From the NCBI GenBank assembly GCA_040757655.1, contig JBFLWV010000063.1, positions 1 to 8,575 on the forward strand: DNA of 8,575 nucleotides, read 5' to 3'. The notes under the pieces are model-generated. The model ran no database searches. It saw nothing but the letters and a program-made list of their open reading frames with translations, and had not been told where the DNA came from. The position numbers and the translations under genes are program-made. This DNA comes from 2-02-FULL-49-11 sp040757655 (GTDB lineage Bacteria; Patescibacteriota; Patescibacteriia; 2-02-FULL-49-11). How positions within the stretch are numbered: position 1 is the first letter of the stretch; each line of letters begins with the position of its first letter. Shown one piece after another: positions 1 to 4,867 of this stretch.

Positions 1-163
1 CCAGTTAGGCCTCCCTTCGGTCGGCACTAACTCCCTTCGGGCCGCACTATCCTTCGGAAAGTGTGGGGTCATATCTAATAAGTGCCTAACTGAGTCCAGC
101 ACTTTTTCCGAAGGGTAAAGTGTCTGTCGGAATTTCAGGATTGAAATTCCGATACGATAAATT
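1..163. repeat. Multi-hairpin dispersed element, copy 1
   Basis: This stretch carries no gene. It aligns over its whole length with 4710-4866. The best conserved part is 79-163, which shares the core AAGTGCCTAACTGAGTCC and the end ATTGAAATTCCGATACGAT. Four potential hairpins follow one another: AGTTAG (3-8) with CTAACT (27-32); CACTATCC with GGAAAGTG (46-64); CACTTT (100-105) with AAAGTG (117-122); and TCGGAATTTCA with TGAAATTCCGA (127-152, perfect 11-bp stem). The left inverted end seen in copy 2 is degenerate here (TCATATCTAA, 69-78). The copy may continue left of the window. It lies 21 bp from the stop of the metal-binding protein gene, so it could act in 3'-end formation, but no T-tract follows the stems. 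I see it as a MITE-like or REP-like element; the mobilising enzyme is unknown. Confidence 0.75.
11..50. repeat. Two tandem 20-bp units inside element copy 1
   Basis: Positions 11-30 (CTCCCTTCGGTCGGCACTAA) and 31-50 (CTCCCTTCGGGCCGCACTAT) agree at 17 of 20 positions. A partial third unit, CCTTCGGAAAGTG, follows at 51-63. Each unit holds a CCTTCGG core that could cap a small stem. Copy 2 of the element lacks this duplication, so it probably arose locally in copy 1. Confidence 0.7.
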
Positions 164-184
164 CTTTATTCTAGATTCTCAATT

Positions 185-1138
185 CTACTCCATCTCTGGC
201 TCATACCCCAATGTCTGCGACATGGCCATCATGTTGCGCCGCATGATCGTCTCATACGATTCAGGTACCGTGGTACTGGCGGTTTCAAGGGGGTTAAACA
301 CTACAAATGGCACGCCTGCTTGCTGCGCCACCTGTTTGGCATAACCGTCATCCTCATGGTCGCCGAATACCGCGCGCGCATGTTCGCGTTGTATTCTTTT
401 AACCAACGCATTTATATGCGCGGGAGTTGGCGTCTGCTGCGGCTCCTCAATCACTGCTCCTACCCATGTGAGGTCAAACGATGAAATAAAGTATGCCATG
501 GAGAGATGGCTGCTCACGATCGCTTTACTCTGCACGCTCTTAAATCGTTCGCGAAAATCCCGATCAATCATGCCAAGCGATTCGAGAAAGAATGACGTTT
601 GCAGCCAGTACTGATCCTTATGTAAGGGATCTTCTTCAATAAAGGCGTCTCTCACCGATGCGACCGCGAGCATCATCCTTCCTGGATCAAGCCAAAAATG
701 CGCATCCGATTCTCCCAGAGATTTCCCGTCTGCAAGAAGCGGCAACTGGGAAGTGAGCTCAAGACGTTTCCCCAATGCGACAACCGTAGGGCGCAGGTTT
801 TCCAATTTTTGGATTTCCTCATCAGCCCATGCGTCAATTGACGCACCGCTGGTAATAATGATGTCAGCGTTTGCTAGGTTTTTTTTATCATCCTGCGTGA
901 GCTGATACCCATGCGGCTGCGCAGACAATGGGATGAGATTTACCACGTCAACCAAACTTCCTCCCACTTCGCGTGCGGTGAGGTACAATGGCACAATAGT
1001 GGTCACTACTTTTAATCGTTTTTGTTCAGGAGGCGGGGAAATTGGCGCTGATTTTTTTACCCGCAATATTATCATCATGCCCACAATACCCATGCCCACC
1101 GCAACCAATGAAATAATAATGAAGGATTTCTTGTTCAT
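185..1138 (-). CDS. ZnuA/TroA-type metal ABC transporter substrate-binding protein
   Basis: Predicted extracytoplasmic receptor for a divalent metal (zinc or manganese), cluster A-I family, 317 aa, about normal length. Residues 5-26 form a hydrophobic N-terminal anchor. There is no lipobox cysteine, so the protein is probably tethered by an uncleaved helix. The fold starts at KVVTTIVPLY (43-52). Three family metal ligands are present: His76 in QPHGYQ, His147 in DAHFWLDP, and His211 in SSHLSMAYF. The fourth ligand, normally an Asp in a 'DPL' motif, appears as Asn282 in FNPLE, which may change metal preference or affinity. A short acidic/His patch, GDHEDD (259-264), lies before it. The ATG follows the upstream gene's TGA after one base (TGATATG), so translation is probably coupled. 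No ATPase or permease gene is in the window, so the transporter partner must be elsewhere. Confidence 0.85.
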   Translation of the reverse strand: MNKKSFIIISLVAVGMGIVGMMIILRVKKSAPISPPPEQKRLKVVTTIVPLYLTAREVGGSLVDVVNLIPLSAQPHGYQLTQDDKKNLANADIIITSGASIDAWADEEIQKLENLRPTVVALGKRLELTSQLPLLADGKSLGESDAHFWLDPGRMMLAVASVRDAFIEEDPLHKDQYWLQTSFFLESLGMIDRDFRERFKSVQSKAIVSSHLSMAYFISSFDLTWVGAVIEEPQQTPTPAHINALVKRIQREHARAVFGDHEDDGYAKQVAQQAGVPFVVFNPLETASTTVPESYETIMRRNMMAMSQTLGYEPEME

Positions 1139-1139
1139 A

Positions 1140-2267
1140 TCAATTTTGGGATTTGGGATTTGGGATTTGGGATTTCCCGTGAAATACCTCTCTTGCCTCT
1201 TCCCAATACTCCGGGAATCCTTGCATCTTCATCCAATACCACCACTCAACTCCCCAAAGGTAAATCTGTCGCAATCCTGTCTCTTGCGCATACTCAATAG
1301 TATCATGGAATCGTTTTTGGTCAAACGTACGGCGTTGATCACTGATGGGAACGCCAAGGATGGGTTCACCAGTCCACGGTTCCAACTGCACCTCGGTAAT
1401 GATGACATCCTTCACCCGCCCTAATGATAATTCTGCCTTTTTCCGATAATACGACGAAGGTAGAGGCCAATGGAAATATCCAAAATATTGATTCCATACG
1501 AGGCGATACAAACTCACTCCCAGAATATCTGCGCGCTTTGATAGTGCAATCCAATCCGAAAGCTCGCCTGAATCTGTGAGTATGACATCTCTGTTATCAA
1601 GTGATTTCACCAGGTTGATTTCTTCATCCAATAACGTTTTATCGGGAGAAGGACAGATGCCAAAGACGCTTAAGAATGGTTCATTCTCCACTTGCCACGC
1701 CACCACCGCAGGATGACTGCGGTACCGCTCAACAACGGTACGGATATAGATAAGTAATGCCGTTTGAAGATTATATTTATTATCTGCGTTCATCTGCGTG
1801 TTTAATCTGCGTTCATCTGCGTCTCGGAGCCATCGGGGATCGTGACACTCGGGCCATCTCGGAAGGCGGCGCCCCACCGCGAGCAATACCTTTGCTCCAC
1901 GGCGGTCTGCTTCCATGAGCATCCAGTCAAGATCGGAAAAATAATACTGTCCCTGTGACGGTTCCATTTCATCCCAATATGCTGGTATGCGGAGCAAACG
2001 CGCTCCCAAATCATCAAGCGTGCTAAGGTACGCGTTCTTCCAATTTAGCCCAAGCTCTTCCGCATACTTTTTTGAAAACGTCACACCCCACTCCTGCGCA
2101 ATATAATCAGGGATTCGATTGCGGAGGCGGTATGCAATGATAGCAGCGCTGCATAACACTCCGATGACCGCTACACCCACCACCGCATAATGGATGAGAC
2201 GTTTCTTGCGCCGCTTCTGCTCGCGTTTCTTCTTAATGAAGGGAATGAAGGTTTCTAAGAAGTCCAT
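1140..2267 (-). CDS. Membrane-anchored clan GH-A glycosidase (cellulase/beta-galactosidase-like)
   Basis: A 375-aa TIM-barrel glycoside hydrolase. Residues 1-25 are very basic, followed by one membrane helix (about 26-46), so the barrel should sit outside the membrane. Barrel landmarks are GARLLRIPAYWDEMEP (88-103), GAKVLLAVGRRLPRWPECH (124-142), WQVENEPF with likely acid/base Glu196 (191-198), and ITEVQLEPW (290-298) with Glu292 or Glu296 as likely nucleophile. This arrangement is typical of clan GH-A (GH5/GH39/GH42-like); I cannot fix the family or substrate. Two parts are repeat-derived: residues 149-162, encoded by the ATCTGCGT repeat, and the C-terminal tail GKSQIPNPKSQN, encoded by four AAATCCC units. 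The ATG has no Shine-Dalgarno. It sits downstream of the GH1 gene across a 142-bp repeat gap and is nearly fused to the metal-binding protein gene after it. Confidence 0.8.
   Translation of the reverse strand: MDFLETFIPFIKKKREQKRRKKRLIHYAVVGVAVIGVLCSAAIIAYRLRNRIPDYIAQEWGVTFSKKYAEELGLNWKNAYLSTLDDLGARLLRIPAYWDEMEPSQGQYYFSDLDWMLMEADRRGAKVLLAVGRRLPRWPECHDPRWLRDADERRLNTQMNADNKYNLQTALLIYIRTVVERYRSHPAVVAWQVENEPFLSVFGICPSPDKTLLDEEINLVKSLDNRDVILTDSGELSDWIALSKRADILGVSLYRLVWNQYFGYFHWPLPSSYYRKKAELSLGRVKDVIITEVQLEPWTGEPILGVPISDQRRTFDQKRFHDTIEYAQETGLRQIYLWGVEWWYWMKMQGFPEYWEEAREVFHGKSQIPNPKSQN
1148..1175. repeat. Four perfect tandem GGGATTT units (3' end of glycosidase gene)
   Basis: Four identical 7-bp units lie end to end. 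On the minus strand they read AAATCCC and encode the last residues of the GH-A glycosidase. The plus strand has four GGG runs separated by ATTT (1148-1171), which fits the standard G-quadruplex pattern. Related pairs of the same unit occur at 2278-2291 and within 6267-6312. Confidence 0.9.
1782..1822. repeat. Duplicated ATCTGCGTTCATCTGCGT repeat inside glycosidase gene
   Basis: The 18-bp unit ATCTGCGTTCATCTGCGT occurs at 1782-1799 and again at 1805-1822. Each unit is itself a near-duplication of ATCTGCGT. The segment encodes residues 149-162 of the GH-A glycosidase (rich in Asp, Asn, Arg) and keeps the frame. It falls between the PRW(P)ECH..W segment and the helix leading to the WQVENEPF acid/base strand, a place where a surface loop is expected. 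Confidence 0.8.
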
Positions 2268-2409
2268 ATTGATTGAAAAATCCCAAATCCCAATAGATCA
2301 ATGCTAAAATGCAAAAGTCAAAACTCAAAAATCAAAATTGCAAATCAAAATTCAAAACTTTTGACTTTTGCGTTTTGAGTTTTGAATTAACAATATGGGC
2401 ATTGGGCAT
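2268..2409. repeat. Intergenic A/T-rich inverted-repeat cluster
   Basis: This 142-bp gap between the two glycosidase genes is made almost wholly of repeats. GCAAAAGTCAAAA (2311-2323) is an exact reverse complement of TTTTGACTTTTGC (2359-2371). AATTCAAAAC (2349-2358) is an exact reverse complement of GTTTTGAATT (2379-2388). Two AAATCCC units lie at 2278-2291 and two TGGGCATT units at about 2395-2410. CAAAA/TTTTG tracts of this kind are common between genes in Patescibacteria. The folded arms could form a long stem in RNA or single-stranded DNA. I see no convincing promoter or a terminator with a T-tract here. Confidence 0.75.
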
Positions 2410-3669
2410 TTATTTGGCATTTGAATTTTGAAATTTATAATTAGTAATGCTATTTTTCTCAGCAATCTTCTTGTAGAGATAAAAGGAGGGCTTTGGTCTC
2501 CGCGCAAAGGTGATGCGGTCTACCGCAACAAGTCCGAACTTTGGCCGCCATCCTTCATGCCATTCGAAATTATCGAGGAGCGACCAGTAGAAATAACCCC
2601 GAATATCAACACCGGATCGAATTGCATGATATATCTCGCGTAAATGGTCGCGCAAAAAAGCCTCTCTTTGACTATCATTATCCGTGGCTATGCCATTCTC
2701 AAGAATATAGATGGGTTTACCGTAGCGCGCGAGATCCACGAGAGATTCAAAGAGCCCTTGCGGGTAAATCTCCCACCCAAGCGATGAAGTTTCTCGTCCA
2801 TGCGCCTTCACGTCAACAAAGCGGGGCGAAAATTTCCACGATAGATTTTTCAAACGGGTGCGGAAATAATAATTTATGCCGATGTAATCATGCTTCTTTC
2901 TCCCGGTGAGGGTATAAAAAAGGTGTGTGGTCGCGTAATGCATGAGCCATACCGAAAGGTGGGATGAGAGCCGATGCGGCGTGTGTGCGACATACGAAAC
3001 CACATTTATCGCAACGCCAATCGGCGCACCCGGTGTGAGCCGATGTAACAGCTCATAGCATCGGCGGTGCGCGATCGCTAAATGCCAAAAAACTCTCAAT
3101 GATTCGATGAATGAGTGGTGCTGCGGCGGCCAAGTGCCCCAATGATAGCTCATTTGTGCATACACATTGGGTTCATTCAAGGTCGTCCACACGTCCACCA
3201 CCTCTCCTAACGCATGCGCCATTCTCTCGCAAAACCGTACAAAATATTTCACATTTCTCTTCTTCAGCCATCCGCCCCTGCGCTTAAACCACTGTGGGAG
3301 GGTGAAGTGCCATAACGTCACAAAAGTCTTTATATTCCGCACTCTCAACGCTCCCAGCACTTCCCGATAGTGTGCAATTTCCTTTTCGTCCCACAGTCCC
3401 TCCTGTGGTTCCACGCGCGCCCATTCGATCGAAAACCGGTGCGCATTTTGCCCCCCTTCTTTTACCAGATCAAAATCTTCCTCGAAATGATGGTAATGGT
3501 CGCAGCCGTCACCTGACAGAAAATCCTCTGCCTGTTTACCTTCCTGCTTTAACGCCTCCCGCCTTTCTGCGCTCTGCTCCCATTGCCACCAGTCACTGTT
3601 CACGTTATTTCCTTCAACCTGATGCGCCGACGTCGCCGTGCCCCAGAGAAAACCCTTAGGGAATAACAT
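2410..3669 (-). CDS. GH1 family beta-glycosidase (beta-glucosidase-like)
   Basis: Predicted cytoplasmic retaining beta-glycosidase, 419 aa from the chosen start. It opens with the GH1 signature MLFPKGFLWGTATSAHQVEG. Counting from this ATG, acid/base Glu166 lies in TLNEPN and nucleophile Glu324 in YILENG. The sugar-binding NFEW motif (366-369) follows FYWSLLD. It is slightly shorter than the usual 440-480 aa, because the stretch before DYIGINYY is compact. I chose the ATG at 3669 because it begins exactly at the family's conserved N-terminus; a TTG at 3681 would add four residues and overlap the transporter stop. The last dozen residues, SITNYKFQNSNAK, come from the A/T-rich intergenic repeat and extend past the normal GH1 end. 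It lies 8 bp after the EamA gene, so the two are almost certainly co-transcribed. The natural substrate cannot be read from the sequence. Confidence 0.92.
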   Translation of the reverse strand: MLFPKGFLWGTATSAHQVEGNNVNSDWWQWEQSAERREALKQEGKQAEDFLSGDGCDHYHHFEEDFDLVKEGGQNAHRFSIEWARVEPQEGLWDEKEIAHYREVLGALRVRNIKTFVTLWHFTLPQWFKRRGGWLKKRNVKYFVRFCERMAHALGEVVDVWTTLNEPNVYAQMSYHWGTWPPQHHSFIESLRVFWHLAIAHRRCYELLHRLTPGAPIGVAINVVSYVAHTPHRLSSHLSVWLMHYATTHLFYTLTGRKKHDYIGINYYFRTRLKNLSWKFSPRFVDVKAHGRETSSLGWEIYPQGLFESLVDLARYGKPIYILENGIATDNDSQREAFLRDHLREIYHAIRSGVDIRGYFYWSLLDNFEWHEGWRPKFGLVAVDRITFARRPKPSFYLYKKIAEKNSITNYKFQNSNAK

Positions 3670-3677
3670 AACACATT

Positions 3678-4607
3678 TCAAAACAACGCGATCATTGCCA
3701 CGCCCATAATGACTAAAATAATCGCAAATGACTTCTCTGCAAGCACATGAGAGGTGAGGTATTCCTTCAACAACTTTGGTTTGAATATGGAAGCAAGGAT
3801 GGCAATCGTAAACACGGCAGCATATTGTACACCCTGGAGCGCTTGTACCAATGCGACGCTTCCCAACGACACTGCATAACTATGGAGGAGCACGGCGAGT
3901 GCCCCTAATCCTTGGTTTCCAAAAAACATCGCTCCTTTTGGTGATATAAAATGGGTAAAGGTTTCTTTGAGGTGCGCGCGAACTTTGGGGATGGTGAGCA
4001 GCCCCAGCGCGGCAATAAAGGTACCCACGCGCCCCAACACAAGTCCGGAGACAAACGATGAACGATCATACACATACTTCGAAAGCACGAAGCTAAGCGC
4101 AAATGCAAATCCAGCGCCTACCGCAAGAATCATGTCATGATATTGACGGTGGTGGCGGAACCGGTTGATGATCGCGTGCCACCAGTGATGCTCCTGCGGG
4201 ATATGGGTGAGGAGCACGCTTCCTGCGACGAGGAGGATGATAGCGGCAAGCTGCCATGGAGAAAATGAATCACCAAGCACCACAAACGCAAGAATCACGG
4301 TAAAGATAGGAATGGACGCACCAGATAAGGGGATCACCCGCGACGCTTCTCCGATTGAGAGCGCTTGAAAAAACCAATGGAGCCCGAAAAACATCCATAC
4401 GCCGGATAAAAGCGCGATTCCCAACAGCGGAAAGGTGAGCCACTGCAATCCCAATGGTGCGAGTACAACCGAAAGGAGCCCAAAGGTACCTACGAGAAAC
4501 GTATAGACGCGCGCGTCCTTCACGAAATTCGACATCATAACCTTGTCGAGGACGTTCACAAGGGCAAGGAGGATGTATGCGGTGAGAGCGATGGTAAGCC
4601 AAGACAT
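3678..4607 (-). CDS. EamA/DMT-superfamily membrane transporter
   Basis: A 309-aa polytopic membrane protein with about ten hydrophobic segments in two similar halves, as in drug/metabolite transporters. The first half ends with GEASRVIPLSGASIPIFTVI followed by LGDSFSPWQLAAIILLVAGSVLL (about 86-133), the characteristic EamA pattern. The second half repeats it with SVALVQALQGVQYAAVFTIAILASIF (250-275) and ends in a helix IILVIMGVAMIALF. A His-rich, charged loop (139-157, EHHWWHAIINRFRHHRQYH) joins the halves. The chosen ATG at 4607 begins MSWLTIALTAY; an upstream TTG at 4634 would add nine residues from repeat DNA and is less likely. No Shine-Dalgarno is visible. It is followed at once by the GH1 gene, which suggests transport of a sugar or a glycoside-related metabolite, but the substrate is not known. 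Confidence 0.88.
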   Translation of the reverse strand: MSWLTIALTAYILLALVNVLDKVMMSNFVKDARVYTFLVGTFGLLSVVLAPLGLQWLTFPLLGIALLSGVWMFFGLHWFFQALSIGEASRVIPLSGASIPIFTVILAFVVLGDSFSPWQLAAIILLVAGSVLLTHIPQEHHWWHAIINRFRHHRQYHDMILAVGAGFAFALSFVLSKYVYDRSSFVSGLVLGRVGTFIAALGLLTIPKVRAHLKETFTHFISPKGAMFFGNQGLGALAVLLHSYAVSLGSVALVQALQGVQYAAVFTIAILASIFKPKLLKEYLTSHVLAEKSFAIILVIMGVAMIALF

Positions 4608-4709
4608 AAAGATAATGTAAAATTCAAATATCAAAATGCAAAATTATAGAGTCCCTACGGGACAATTTTTCATTTTGTATTATCATTTTGATTTTTGGTT
4701 TTTGGATTT
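4608..4709. repeat. A/T-rich intergenic hairpin region upstream of EamA gene
   Basis: TCAAAATGCAAAATT (4631-4645) pairs with AATTTTTCATTTTG (4664-4677) with one mismatch. The loop of that stem contains a second perfect hairpin, GTCCC-TAC-GGGAC (4651-4663). The rest is CAAAA/TTTTG-type sequence up to 4709, where the multi-hairpin element begins. No gene is present. Confidence 0.65.
4643..4648 (-). promoter_or_regulatory. Possible -10 box for the EamA-GH1 unit
   Basis: The minus strand reads TATAAT here, about 36 bp before the EamA ATG. No recognisable -35 lies 16-18 bp upstream, and the hexamer falls inside the stem arm of the A/T-rich hairpin. It may be chance in such A/T-rich DNA. Confidence 0.25.
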
Positions 4710-4866
4710 CCAGATAGGCTCGCTTCGCTCGCGCTATCTCCCTGCGGGCAGCCCCTTTCTCCGAAAGAGGCTGGGTCGTATCGGATAAGTGCCTAACTGA
4801 GTCCCGCACTTTTCCGAAGGAATAGTGCGGTCGGAATTTCAAGACATTGAAATTCCGATACGATGA
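4710..4866. repeat. Multi-hairpin dispersed element, copy 2 (intact)
   Basis: This is the better preserved copy of the element at 1-163. Its core is bounded by perfect 10-bp inverted ends, TCGTATCGGA (4776-4785) and TCCGATACGA (4854-4863). Four hairpins are visible: AGATAG (4711-4716 region) with CTATCT; CAGCCCCTTTC with GAAAGAGGCTG (4749-4773, one mismatch); CCGCACTTTTCC with GGAATAGTGCGG (4804-4830, 12-bp stem, one mismatch, loop GAA); and TCGGAATTTCA with TGAAATTCCGA (4831-4858, perfect 11 bp). The right inverted end overlaps the last hairpin, so two alternative folds compete. The right end stops four bases before the stop codon of the secreted HExxH protein gene. No open reading frame fills it. 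The function is unknown; a MITE-like or REP-like mobile element is my best guess. Confidence 0.8.
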
Positions 4867-4867
4867 A

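Noticed and set aside
1148..1175. CRISPR-like array in the GGGATTT units
   Set aside because: The units are 7 bp with no spacers; this is a simple tandem repeat.
933..1424. Plus-strand open frame of 163 codons across two minus-strand genes
   Set aside because: It runs antisense through the N-terminus of the metal-binding protein and the repeat-derived tail of the glycosidase; both minus-strand frames have clear family motifs, and the plus frame has none.
2268..2409. Rho-independent terminator between the glycosidase genes
   Set aside because: The inverted repeats are A/T-rich with long loops and lack a GC-rich stem followed by a T-tract on the minus strand.
3670..3681. TTG start at 3681 for the GH1 gene
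   Set aside because: The extra residues MKCV precede the conserved family N-terminus MLFPKGFLWGT, which starts at the ATG at 3669.
4608..4634. TTG start at 4634 for the EamA gene
   Set aside because: The nine added residues come from the A/T-rich repeat hairpin; the ATG at 4607 begins directly with the first membrane helix.
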